A stretch of DNA of 54,649 nucleotides from Candidatus Caenarcanum bioreactoricola (GTDB lineage: Bacteria > Cyanobacteriota > Vampirovibrionia > Caenarcaniphilales > Caenarcanaceae): assembly GCA_001899385.1 (NCBI GenBank), contig MOYB01000002.1:210341-264989 (forward strand), given 5' to 3'. Shown piece after piece: positions 33,559-41,672 of the stretch. The translations under genes and the position numbers were made by a program. The notes under the pieces are model-generated. The model saw nothing but the letters and a program-made list of their open reading frames with translations, had not been told where the DNA came from and searched no databases. How positions within the stretch are numbered: the first letter of the stretch is position 1; every line of letters begins with the position of its first letter.

Positions 33559-34524
33559 ATGACAAGTGGTTTTTCAATGTCTAGTTTTTGGAATTATGCT
33601 AAGGTAGACACCTCAACTCCAACAACAATAACAACTTTAAACAATGCTATACCAGCAGGTACTGGTGATGAAGAAGATAGAATTGAAAGTTCAGCATGGT
33701 TTGGAGATTTAAGAAATAAAATTGATAGTGTAAATGATATTTTTTATGGTGGTTCAGGTAATGAATGGTTTATAGGGGGCGAATCTGAAGATGTAACAAG
33801 TGATGGTACTACAATAGAAGGTGCTAATGTTTATATAAGAGCTTCTTTTGCAAATACAGATGATGATGATTCAACTCCTGCAGTTCTCACAACTACAGCT
33901 GGATTAAATACTTATTTTGTTGGACCTGCACATGCTGCTTTTACAAGAACAGGTGATGGTTATGGTAGTACTACAGTACCAGCTTCTAATGGTGGTAATG
34001 ATATAATTGATTTACGCCAATCTATGGTTGATCCAACAACAGGAGAGACTGTTTCTTATCCTATAATAAGCGAAGATCATGAAATAATATATATGCAAGG
34101 TGTAAGAGATAATGAAGTAGGTCAAACTGATTTAATTGCAAATCATGGAAGAGTTAACGGAACTGATTATCAAATAACTTATACTGATGGTCATGTTACA
34201 TATATTAGAGGTATGTATGATAGTGAAACTGATACAGAACCTAATGCAACTATTCAATATGATAATTGCGAAGAATTAACTCCTAATGGTCAAATTGTTG
34301 ATGATGATGACGATGATGACGATGATGACGATGACGATGATGATGACGATGATGAACCTGATGATGATGAACCTTGTATAATAGGGGAAAATGTAAATAT
34401 TAATATTAATCCAATTCAAAATAATATAAACAATGCTGCATGGTCATTATCAAATGCTCAAGTTTTTAACAGAAACAGTTCTAGTGCTTTTGCAAGAGCA
34501 TTTGGTGGATGGAGATGGTGGTAA
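33559..34524 (+). CDS. RTX-like acidic protein with poly-Asp tract and NPIQNN module
   Basis: The 321-residue protein has no signal peptide or membrane segment. One RTX-like unit ('YGGSGNEWFIGG', about residues 70-80) is followed by a beta-rich middle. A run of 18 Asp (34300-34353) leads to 'EPDDDEP' and then a 30-residue module with 'NPIQNN', 'NNA' and 'SLSNAQV' (about 275-305); the protein ends in 'FGGWRWW'. The same module occurs after the signal peptide of the 36616-37686 protein. GAGG lies 12 bases before the start. The acid run and RTX unit suggest calcium binding and perhaps type I export, but there is no direct proof. Function unknown. Confidence 0.72.
   Translation: MTSGFSMSSFWNYAKVDTSTPTTITTLNNAIPAGTGDEEDRIESSAWFGDLRNKIDSVNDIFYGGSGNEWFIGGESEDVTSDGTTIEGANVYIRASFANTDDDDSTPAVLTTTAGLNTYFVGPAHAAFTRTGDGYGSTTVPASNGGNDIIDLRQSMVDPTTGETVSYPIISEDHEIIYMQGVRDNEVGQTDLIANHGRVNGTDYQITYTDGHVTYIRGMYDSETDTEPNATIQYDNCEELTPNGQIVDDDDDDDDDDDDDDDDDDEPDDDEPCIIGENVNININPIQNNINNAAWSLSNAQVFNRNSSSAFARAFGGWRWW
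34300..34353 (+). repeat. GAT/GAC trinucleotide tract (18 Asp)
   Basis: Eighteen consecutive Asp codons, mixed GAT and GAC. Length changes of one unit would keep the frame. It lies between the beta-rich part and the C-terminal shared module of the 33559-34524 protein. Confidence 0.9.
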
Positions 34525-34533
34525 TTAATATAA

Positions 34534-35343
34534 TTAAATTTCAACATTATCTATTAATCTAGTATTTCCTATATGTCCACAAATAAAAAGTCTTAAAGGA
34601 AAATCATTTGTTTTTTTTAAAGTCTCTGGATTTCTTGCTTCGAAATATTCAAAACAAGGATCCCAGAGATTTTTTATTACTTCTTCAGGATTTTGTCCTT
34701 TTTGTATTAAATCTTTAGCAGTTAATAAAGTTTTAGGAATTTTTAAAGCTTCTAATCTTTGTTCTTTTGTTAGATATTTATTTCTTGAACTTAAAGCTAA
34801 ACCATCTAAATCTCTAATTATTTCTACTGGATAAATTTCTATATCAAGATTCAAATCAAAAATCATTTTTTTTATAATTAATAATTGTTGATAGTCTTTT
34901 TCTCCAAAACAAGCTATATCAGGTTTTATTATATTAAAAAGTTTTAATACTATTGTTAATACTCCATTAAAAAGCTGAGGTCTAGAAATTCCACAAAGAC
35001 AATTTGAAAGTTTAGAATCTGCAATAATTTTTGTAATATTTTGTCCTTGTGGATAAATCTCTTCTGCAGAAGGACTAAAAACTAAATTTGCTTTTTCTTT
35101 AGCACATAATTCAAGATCATTTTCTAAAGTTTTTGGATATTTATTCAAATCTTCATTTGGACTAAATTGTAAAGGATTTATAAAAATACTCACAATAACA
35201 AAATCAGCAATTTGTTTTGCTTTTTTTATCAAAGCTAAATGACCTTGATGCAAAGCACCCATTGTTGCTATTAAAGCAATTTTTTTGTCTTTTAAATTTA
35301 AAAGTTCAGATTTTATAGTTTTTACAGTTTTTAAATGTAACAT
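34534..35343 (-). CDS. panC: Pantothenate synthetase
   Basis: The enzyme of 269 residues condenses pantoate and beta-alanine with ATP, the last step to pantothenate. The nucleotidyltransferase-fold motifs are complete: 'MGALHQGHLALI' (HxGH), 'FINPLQFSPNEDLNKYP', 'GKDYQQ'-like 'FGEKDYQQL', and 'LALSSRNKYL' (KMSKS equivalent). I choose ATG 35343 rather than TTG 35379 because it fits the family start and clears the rhodanese stop at 35351. It is co-directional with the rhodanese gene and lies opposite coaB, which acts later in CoA synthesis. The gene is convergent with the poly-Asp protein gene. Confidence 0.94.
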   Translation of the reverse strand: MLHLKTVKTIKSELLNLKDKKIALIATMGALHQGHLALIKKAKQIADFVIVSIFINPLQFSPNEDLNKYPKTLENDLELCAKEKANLVFSPSAEEIYPQGQNITKIIADSKLSNCLCGISRPQLFNGVLTIVLKLFNIIKPDIACFGEKDYQQLLIIKKMIFDLNLDIEIYPVEIIRDLDGLALSSRNKYLTKEQRLEALKIPKTLLTAKDLIQKGQNPEEVIKNLWDPCFEYFEARNPETLKKTNDFPLRLFICGHIGNTRLIDNVEI

Positions 35344-35350
35344 AAAAGAA

Positions 35351-35881
35351 TTATTTTTTATTAAAAGGCATTCTCGCAAGTAAAATAGCTAAACCACATT
35401 TGCCTGTACTTCCTGCAAAAATTAAACCACAAGAAATAAATATTAAAAAAATTAAAAATATTTTTGAAATAAAAATACTTAATAAAGAAAATAATAAAAT
35501 TAAAATACCAAGAACTAATTGAACTTGTCGGTCAAGACTTATTATTGAAGCTTTTTTTTTAGTATTAAAATTTTGACTCTTCCAAGAATCAATACCACCT
35601 TTTAAAATACAAACATTTTCTACATTACAACAAAGAAATTTATTTAAAGCATTTTGGCTTCTCATGCCACTTTTGCAATATAAAATTATTTCTTTATCTT
35701 TTGTTTCTTTGATTAATTCTTTAATTTTTTCTTCAGTTATTTCAGAAGTTGGAAAAAGTTTTGAATTTTCTATATGTTCTTCTTCATGTTCAGCAAATTC
35801 TCGAACATCAACAAGAAGAATTTTTTTATTTTGATCTTCTTCAAGTTTATTTTTTAATTCAAAAACATTTATTTCTTTCAT
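35351..35881 (-). CDS. Membrane-anchored rhodanese (YgaP-like)
   Basis: The 176-residue protein has an N-terminal rhodanese domain ('LLVDVREFAEHEEEHIENS', active-site loop 'YCKSGMRSQNA' with the catalytic Cys, 'LKGGIDSW') and a C-terminal DUF2892-type pair of transmembrane helices (about 125-170). This is the arrangement of YgaP-like sulfurtransferases, which carry sulfane sulfur at the membrane. It lies 7 bases upstream of panC and is probably co-transcribed. It is divergent from coaB across a 34-base gap. Confidence 0.88.
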   Translation of the reverse strand: MKEINVFELKNKLEEDQNKKILLVDVREFAEHEEEHIENSKLFPTSEITEEKIKELIKETKDKEIILYCKSGMRSQNALNKFLCCNVENVCILKGGIDSWKSQNFNTKKKASIISLDRQVQLVLGILILLFSLLSIFISKIFLIFLIFISCGLIFAGSTGKCGLAILLARMPFNKK

Positions 35882-35915
35882 AATTTTATTTTATAACAAA
35901 ATGTAAAATAACTAA

Positions 35916-36560
35916 ATGTTTAATTTGAAAAATAAAAAAGTTTTAATAACAACAGGAGGTACACGTGAATATATTGATCCTGTACGGTTTATTACTAATA
36001 AAAGTTCTGGAAAAATGGGAATTGCTTTAGCTGATACAGCTTATTCTTTAGGTGCAGAAGTGATTTTACTTTCAACAATTAATATAAAAAAAGATTATAA
36101 AATAATAAATGTAGAAACTTCACTTGAAATGTATGAAGAAGTCCATAAACATTTTAATAATTGTGATTTCTTGATTATGACAGCTGCTATTTCTGATTAT
36201 GTACCTATTGAAAAATCTCTTAATAAAATAAAAAAAAATGAAGAGTTCTTAACTTTAAAATTAAAAAAATCTATTGATATATTGAAAAGTTTAATAATTT
36301 TAAAACAAAAACAAATTGTTGTAGGATTTTGTGCGGAAACTGAAAATCTATTAGAAAATGCACAAAAAAAATTATTAGAAAAAAAGCTTAATTTTATAAT
36401 TGCAAATGATGTAAGTAGATCAGATATAGCCTTTGATTCAGAAAACAATGAAGTTTATATACTAACAAATAAAGAAAAGCCTTTATTCTTAGAAAAACAA
36501 AGTAAAACAGAACTTAGTTTAAAAATTTGGAATTATATAATTGAAAAAAATCCCCTGTAA
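35916..36560 (+). CDS. coaB: Stand-alone phosphopantothenoylcysteine synthetase (CoaB domain)
   Basis: The 214-residue protein is the ligase half of the usual CoaBC fusion and adds Cys to phosphopantothenate. Motifs: 'VLITTGGTREYIDPVRFITNKSSGKMG', 'DFLIMTAAISDYVP', 'KKNEEFLTLKLKKSIDIL', 'VVGFCAETENL' and 'IIANDVS'. No CoaC decarboxylase domain is fused; a separate coaC may lie elsewhere. The neighbouring divergent panC fits CoA synthesis. The 3' end overlaps a terminator that serves the opposite-strand gene. Confidence 0.92.
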   Translation: MFNLKNKKVLITTGGTREYIDPVRFITNKSSGKMGIALADTAYSLGAEVILLSTINIKKDYKIINVETSLEMYEEVHKHFNNCDFLIMTAAISDYVPIEKSLNKIKKNEEFLTLKLKKSIDILKSLIILKQKQIVVGFCAETENLLENAQKKLLEKKLNFIIANDVSRSDIAFDSENNEVYILTNKEKPLFLEKQSKTELSLKIWNYIIEKNPL

Positions 36561-36573
36561 TTACTCACAGAGG
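36544..36573 (-). terminator. Rho-independent terminator of the Cys-rich secreted protein gene
   Basis: On the minus strand a 7-bp stem (CCTCTGT with ACAGGGG, one G-U pair) around an 8-base loop (36552-36573) is followed by ATTTTTTT. It lies 43 bases after the stop at 36616 and overlaps the end of the convergent coaB gene. Confidence 0.7.
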
Positions 36574-36615
36574 AAAATAAAACTGATCAATATTATAAGC
36601 TTTTATTATTTTAGT

Positions 36616-37686
36616 TTACCAAAGACCTCTAACAGGCATTTGTGAAGGAGGTGCATATCTCATCATTGACATAGGTTGCGCCCCTTCAGAAGGTAAATAA
36701 CGTCTGTATAATCTTGGCTGAGGTGCATATATATTATTACTTGCTGCTGAAGTCAAAGCATTAGCTGTAGTTAAGAAAAAGTCTCCTGTACAAAATGGTT
36801 GCACTGGTCTTTTTGTTATACCTGTTCCCCAACTTGCTCCGATACTTCCTGATACAAATTCATTGTTCCCGATTTTATCAGAATAACCACCACCAGCTCC
36901 TACTCCTAAACCAAAACTTTGTACTGCTTCTGAAAATCCACAATAAATATTTCCAACAAGATTTGCTCCACGTTTTGAACCCATTTGAGCAAGTGCTACA
37001 AGAGCTGCTTCACTTGTTGAATAATTCTCCATAAAAACATGTCCACTTCCTATAAATATTCCTATTCCATTAGGAATTTGGGTAATACCTTGTCCACAAC
37101 ATAACATAGAACTAATGTTGATTTTTGTTGAACAACTTGAGCATTTATTTCTGCAACCAGCGCCACAGCAACATCCGCCTCCATTGTTAAAAATATTATT
37201 AACACCACTCATTACATATGTTCTTTCGTCAAATACTCCAAAGAAAATATCTTTAACAGAATGTCTTATTCCTGCATTTACATTTACAAGTCTACAATTA
37301 CTGAAAATAGTGTTTCCGCCTATTACTTTACTATTATCAAAAAGTATATTTGGAGCAACATAGTTCCAAGCATTATTATGATTAATATTAGTTATATAAG
37401 CACTTGGGGGAAGAGGTGTAGGTATATTTCCACCACCTGCTGCTACAAATGAAACATTATTATTTTCATTTACAATTTGTGCATTACTCATCGACTGACT
37501 AGCATTGTTTAAATTATTTTGAATTGGATTATAATTTATATTTGTATTTGATGAGTTTCCGCAACCTTCCCCAGTACATTGAGAAAAACTTGCTTCACTA
37601 ATCAAAAATACAAAACATAAACAAATTAAGCCTGTGATCAGTTTTAAGCTTACTCTTTTTAAAGCTTTTTCAATTTTGGAAAACAA
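36616..37686 (-). CDS. Secreted Cys- and Gly-rich protein with NPIQNN, CCCGxxC and LYRRYLPS modules
   Basis: The 356-residue protein starts at TTG 37686, supported by AAGGAG eight bases upstream. A signal peptide covers about residues 1-35 ('LITGLICLCFVFLISEA'). It is followed by a module with 'NPIQNN', 'NNA' and 'SMSNAQI' (about 48-75), shared with the 33559-34524 protein. A Cys cluster 'CCCGAGC' then 'CSSC' lies near 170-185, and a Gly-rich middle follows. The C-terminal 'LYRRYLPS' near 327 with 'SQMP' after it is shared with the protein at 11783-12280. Beta-solenoid-like, Gly/Asn-rich composition suggests a surface protein. Function unknown. A terminator follows it. Confidence 0.8.
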   Translation of the reverse strand: MFSKIEKALKRVSLKLITGLICLCFVFLISEASFSQCTGEGCGNSSNTNINYNPIQNNLNNASQSMSNAQIVNENNNVSFVAAGGGNIPTPLPPSAYITNINHNNAWNYVAPNILFDNSKVIGGNTIFSNCRLVNVNAGIRHSVKDIFFGVFDERTYVMSGVNNIFNNGGGCCCGAGCRNKCSSCSTKINISSMLCCGQGITQIPNGIGIFIGSGHVFMENYSTSEAALVALAQMGSKRGANLVGNIYCGFSEAVQSFGLGVGAGGGYSDKIGNNEFVSGSIGASWGTGITKRPVQPFCTGDFFLTTANALTSAASNNIYAPQPRLYRRYLPSEGAQPMSMMRYAPPSQMPVRGLW

Positions 37687-37721
37687 AGCTTATACTCCTT
37701 AAAATTGTTTAGTATTAATTT

Positions 37722-38555
37722 TTATATTCCCTTTTCTAAGATCCAATTCAAAATTTTTTTATTAAATTGAAAAGATTCTGGAAATATGAATAAATCATGC
37801 CCAAAATTTTCATATATTATTAAATCTTTATTTTTTGAAGGAATTAAATTAAAGAAGATTTTTGAAGCAAAAGAAGAACAAACTTCATCTTCCCCTGCTA
37901 ATAATAATAGAATTGGAATATCTTTTAAATCTAAAAAAGAAAACCATGCTTTAAAAATAATTTTTTGTATTTGCCAAAATAATTTTGCAGATATTTCTTC
38001 TGTTAATTTTTCAGGAGTTATTTCACCTTTTTTAACAGCATCTTCGATTTCTTTAATTATTGGAAGTTTTACATTTTCATTACTTTTAAAAATTACTTTA
38101 TATAAAGTAGGTAAAACAAAAGTAAAAAAATCATAAGTTTTTGGATGTGGAAAAAGTCCGGGCACTGTTAAAATTAATCCATCTGGTTTTGGGTTTAATT
38201 TTTTTATTGAAGCTAAAGCAATTACTGCTCCTAAACTATGTCCCAGTAAATAGTTTTTTTTGTTAGGATTATTTTGAACAGAATATTTCCAAATTTTTTG
38301 AATAGATTTTATCCAAATATTATCAAACTCTATTTTGCCACGTTCTTGAATAGGCTCCCCAAAACCTGGCAAATCAAAAAAGATACTATTAATATTATTT
38401 TTTTCAAGTAAAGTCGCAAGTCCTGAAAACCATTCACCATGAGTCCCTAAGCCATGAATTGTAATTAATTGATTTTTTGAGGAACTTATTGTATCAAAAT
38501 TATTCTTTACATTTATAAGAGTCTTTTCACTAATTTTTAGTGTAATTTCCTGCAT
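37722..38555 (-). CDS. Alpha/beta-hydrolase family protein
   Basis: The 277-residue protein has the alpha/beta-hydrolase nucleophile elbow 'GHSLG' (Ser near residue 106), an early oxyanion strand 'LITIHGLGTHGEW', an Asp strand 'ILLLLAGEDEVC' and the catalytic His in 'FGHDLF'. 'LPGFGEP' also fits. It resembles monoglyceride lipase/lysophospholipase-like enzymes, but the substrate is not predictable. No signal peptide. It is upstream of and co-directional with the Cys-rich secreted gene (35-base gap) and divergent from the coiled-coil gene. Confidence 0.85.
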   Translation of the reverse strand: MQEITLKISEKTLINVKNNFDTISSSKNQLITIHGLGTHGEWFSGLATLLEKNNINSIFFDLPGFGEPIQERGKIEFDNIWIKSIQKIWKYSVQNNPNKKNYLLGHSLGAVIALASIKKLNPKPDGLILTVPGLFPHPKTYDFFTFVLPTLYKVIFKSNENVKLPIIKEIEDAVKKGEITPEKLTEEISAKLFWQIQKIIFKAWFSFLDLKDIPILLLLAGEDEVCSSFASKIFFNLIPSKNKDLIIYENFGHDLFIFPESFQFNKKILNWILEKGI

Positions 38556-38586
38556 AATTTCAAACCTACATAAAAATTATAACACT

Positions 38587-39510
38587 ATGTCTGAACATCA
38601 AATAGATCCATATAAATTAAATGAAGTTCTTGAACAAATCCTTGATGGAATACACCTAGTTCAAGATAAAGTTTCTTCTGCAAGTCCAGAATTTCAGATT
38701 TTGATGACTAATTATTTATCAAAAGCAAACGAATCTGAAAAAAACCAAGCACGGTTTGAAGAAGCAGTTGAACGTCTTGAAATAAAAGAACAAGATTGTA
38801 AAAGATATGAAAAAGAAAATATTGAATTAAAAGAAAGAATTCAAACTTTTGAAAGAAATTTTGAAAGCCTTAGAAAAGAAAGTTCTCAAGAAACTTTACT
38901 TGTAAAAGAAGAATTAATAAGAATTAAAAAAGAAAAAGAAAATATTGAAAAACAAGCAGAAAAGAAATTTGAACAAAGGGTACAAGAATTAACAAGCGAT
39001 ATAAGGAAACAACTCAATCATTATAAAACACAAGTATCTGAATTAATTGCAGAAAAAAATAAAATAGAAGAAAAATTATCTGAAAAAACAACAGAAGCAA
39101 ATACAATTGAAAAAGAACTTAAAGAACTTAAAACAAATATTGCAGAAGAACAATTAAGTATAAGAAATGAGATTATAGAAGCAACAGTGCGTTCAAATAA
39201 AATAGAACAAAAATTCCAAGAAGAAAAAGAACAATTACTTAAGCATATAAGAAAGCTTGAAAATGAAATAGAAGAATTATCAAATAATCTTACACTTAAA
39301 GAAAGAGAGCTTGAATATAAAGATGCTTTGTTAAATCAAACTTTTAAAGGACAAAAACAACATCAACAAGCACCTCAACAGCAGCAACAACAAACTTATA
39401 TACCTAAATTTCAAGAACAACAAGAGGAATTTATAAGAGAAGAGCAGGAAGAATCTGACAAAGAAGAAAATAATAAAGGGCTTGTAGGTGGACTATGGTC
39501 TAAGTTGTAG
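38587..39510 (+). CDS. Long coiled-coil protein, unknown function
   Basis: The 307-residue protein is almost entirely Glu/Lys-rich heptad-like helix (about residues 50-255), preceded by a short globular start ('DPYKLNEVLEQILDGIHLV') and followed by a Gln-rich linker (about 258-278) and a C-terminal tip 'KGLVGGLWSKL'. Such proteins are often cytoskeletal or scaffold elements. No family is recognised. It ends overlapping the convergent murJ gene by 11 bases. Confidence 0.7.
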   Translation: MSEHQIDPYKLNEVLEQILDGIHLVQDKVSSASPEFQILMTNYLSKANESEKNQARFEEAVERLEIKEQDCKRYEKENIELKERIQTFERNFESLRKESSQETLLVKEELIRIKKEKENIEKQAEKKFEQRVQELTSDIRKQLNHYKTQVSELIAEKNKIEEKLSEKTTEANTIEKELKELKTNIAEEQLSIRNEIIEATVRSNKIEQKFQEEKEQLLKHIRKLENEIEELSNNLTLKERELEYKDALLNQTFKGQKQHQQAPQQQQQQTYIPKFQEQQEEFIREEQEESDKEENNKGLVGGLWSKL

Positions 39511-41044
39511 ATATAGTGGAGGATTTTATGAAAATATAAGATAATCCTAAATAAATTAAAAGAGATATTCCTCCCGAAATTCCAAAATTAAATAATGTTT
39601 TTAAATTTATAAAATCAAATATATTTATTAAAAAATTTAAACTATTTATTGAATCTATAAATAAGTATAAATATTTTGCACAAAAGTAAATTACTATTCC
39701 TAATATAAAAATCTTTATAATCTTTATATAGTTTACATTTAAAAATTTTCTTAATAAAAATATTAAAATTAATGAATTTAAAAAAGAAGTTAAAGTTTTA
39801 CTTATTGCAATACCGTCTGCATCCATGAATTTTACAAATATATAATTAAATAAAAAATTAAATCCTATTGAAAGAAGACTTATTATAAAAGGAGTTTTAC
39901 TGTTTTTTAAAGCATAAAAAGCTCTTGTTGCTATCTCTCTAGGAAATGAAGTTATAATACTTAAACCTAAAAAGAAAAATATAGAAGCTGTTATTTCTGT
40001 AGAATTAACATCAAATCGTCCTCTTTGTAATAAAATCTCAATAAAAGGTTGACTTAATGCCATTAATAATGCAGTTGCTGGTACTAAAATAAAAGTGAGG
40101 TTTTCTAATTCAGTATTTAAAATTAATTTAAAAGTTTTTTCATCTTTTTTATTTTCAGCCTCACTCATTCTAGGCAAAAAAGATACTAAAGAAGCTCCTA
40201 CAAGTGTACCAAAAGGCAATTGAATTAAACGATTTGCAAGGATTAATGCTGTCCAGCTTCCCTCTTTAAGATCTTTACAAAAAAACATATCTACATAAAT
40301 ATTAAAACTACCTATTGTAGAACTTAATAAAGCCGGAAATAATATATAAAAGAAAAGTTTTAATGCTTTATAATCAATGCTTTCTTTAAATTTAAAAATA
40401 AAGTTGTATTTTTTTAACTCAAAATATTGTAATAATATTTGAAGTATTACACCTAAAGAAGTTGCTATCCCTAGAACATTTGCTCCTAAAGATTTATGAA
40501 AACATAAAATCATAATTATTAAAGCAATGCTACTAATAAGAGGACTAATAGAAGAGCTTGTATAATTTTTTTTATAACAAGATACACCAAAAAGAGAACC
40601 AATAATTCCACTTGAAATTAAACAAGGAATCATTAATTTTGTCTGAATTACTATTTCTTGAACTAAAGCCGAATCTTTAAAAATTAACTTTAAAATGATT
40701 TCACAAAAAAGAAAAACTAAAACTCCTAATCCTGCAAAAATAAGAAATGAATAAAATAAGATTTGGGAAATTAATATATTTTGTTCTTGAGTAAATCTAT
40801 TATCTTTTAACTCTTTTTCTGAACTTAAAGTAGAAACAGTTGCAGAATGAAAAGGACCATTAAGCCCCCCAAATAATATAAAAGGTTGTGCAGTAAAAAG
40901 TCCAGCATAATTAAAAGCATCTGCAGATCTTGAAGTACCAAAGAAAAAAGCAGTTATTAAATCCCTTAAAAATCCTGCTATTTTACTGAGACCTATTAAA
41001 GCAGTTGTTTTAAAAAGAGATTTTAGCCAATCAGTTAGTTTCAT
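39500..41044 (-). CDS. murJ: Lipid II flippase MurJ
   Basis: The 514-residue inner-membrane protein has about 14 hydrophobic segments. It moves lipid II across the membrane for peptidoglycan synthesis. Family segments: 'LIGLSKIAGFLRDLITAFFFGTSRSADAF', 'LPRMSEAE' near the middle, and 'LQRGRFD' followed by 'REIATRAFYALKNSKTPF'. The MviN/MurJ assignment is firm. It precedes the small toxin-antitoxin pair on the same strand, separated by 2 bases from the DUF5615 stop. Confidence 0.94.
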   Translation of the reverse strand: MKLTDWLKSLFKTTALIGLSKIAGFLRDLITAFFFGTSRSADAFNYAGLFTAQPFILFGGLNGPFHSATVSTLSSEKELKDNRFTQEQNILISQILFYSFLIFAGLGVLVFLFCEIILKLIFKDSALVQEIVIQTKLMIPCLISSGIIGSLFGVSCYKKNYTSSSISPLISSIALIIMILCFHKSLGANVLGIATSLGVILQILLQYFELKKYNFIFKFKESIDYKALKLFFYILFPALLSSTIGSFNIYVDMFFCKDLKEGSWTALILANRLIQLPFGTLVGASLVSFLPRMSEAENKKDEKTFKLILNTELENLTFILVPATALLMALSQPFIEILLQRGRFDVNSTEITASIFFFLGLSIITSFPREIATRAFYALKNSKTPFIISLLSIGFNFLFNYIFVKFMDADGIAISKTLTSFLNSLILIFLLRKFLNVNYIKIIKIFILGIVIYFCAKYLYLFIDSINSLNFLINIFDFINLKTLFNFGISGGISLLIYLGLSYIFIKSSTISTT

Positions 41045-41046
41045 TA

Positions 41047-41409
41047 TTAATTCCTTTGATAAATTCTAATTCTTTCAGAACTAACTATCCATAGATTCCC
41101 AATTATTTTATTCGTTTTAATTGCTTCAATGAATGTTTTAGTTGCTTGAATTAACTCCTCTAATTTTATTTTACGGGATACACGCAAAACTACAATTCCT
41201 GAATAATTTTCTGGTGGATAAATAAAAGGATTTGCAAAATCTAAATCTAAAGTAATAAGACATCTACCTTCTTCATGGCAAATATCAATTACTTTTTTAT
41301 CAGGAGCAGAATTTAATTTTTGTTCATAAATAGTAGAAACATCATAATTATGTTCTTTTAGAACTTCTACAATAGTAAATCCTAAATTTTCATCAAGTTT
41401 AAATTTCAT
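41047..41409 (-). CDS. DUF5615 PIN-like toxin
   Basis: The 120-residue protein has the DUF5615 signature of a PIN-like nuclease: N-terminal 'FKLDENLGFTIVEVLKEHNYDVSTIYEQKL', 'CLITLDLDFANPFIYPP' with clustered acidic residues, and 'GIVVLRVSRK'. It is the predicted toxin of a type II module with the upstream DUF433 gene; its start overlaps the DUF433 stop (ATGA). PIN-like RNase activity in this family is predicted rather than broadly proven. Confidence 0.88.
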   Translation of the reverse strand: MKFKLDENLGFTIVEVLKEHNYDVSTIYEQKLNSAPDKKVIDICHEEGRCLITLDLDFANPFIYPPENYSGIVVLRVSRKIKLEELIQATKTFIEAIKTNKIIGNLWIVSSERIRIYQRN

Positions 41410-41654
41410 GCAACTTCTTTTAATGGGATTTCGACATATCTTTCTCTAGACATTTCAGCACCATATGCAATACAAGCATAAATATCTTCTTCTATTAATT
41501 GTGGGTATTCTTTTAATAATTCTTTTATAGTCATTCCATTAGCAAGCATATCTAATATTAGAGAAACCCAAATCCTATGCCCTTTTATACAAGGTTTACC
41601 AAAACAAATATTTGGATCAATTGAAATTCTTGTTAATAAGCTTTTATTCTTCAT
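41406..41654 (-). CDS. DUF433 antitoxin
   Basis: The 82-residue protein is a typical DUF433 antitoxin: 'LLTRISIDPNICFGKPCIKGHRIWVSLILDMLANGMTIKELLKEYPQL' followed by 'DIYACIAYGAEMS'. It has a helix-turn-helix-like fold and may also repress its own operon. It overlaps the DUF5615 toxin start by four bases. No plasmid or mobile gene is next to the pair. Confidence 0.88.
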   Translation of the reverse strand: MKNKSLLTRISIDPNICFGKPCIKGHRIWVSLILDMLANGMTIKELLKEYPQLIEEDIYACIAYGAEMSRERYVEIPLKEVA

Positions 41655-41672
41655 ATCTTTAAATTCAATATA

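Noticed and set aside
35343..35379. TTG start of panC at 35379
   Set aside because: It would overlap the rhodanese gene and add 12 residues not seen at the start of PanC; ATG 35343 fits the family.
37115..37452. Plus-strand frames opposite the Cys-rich secreted protein gene
   Set aside because: Antisense shadows of a gene with signal peptide, ribosome binding site and terminator; no protein-like features.
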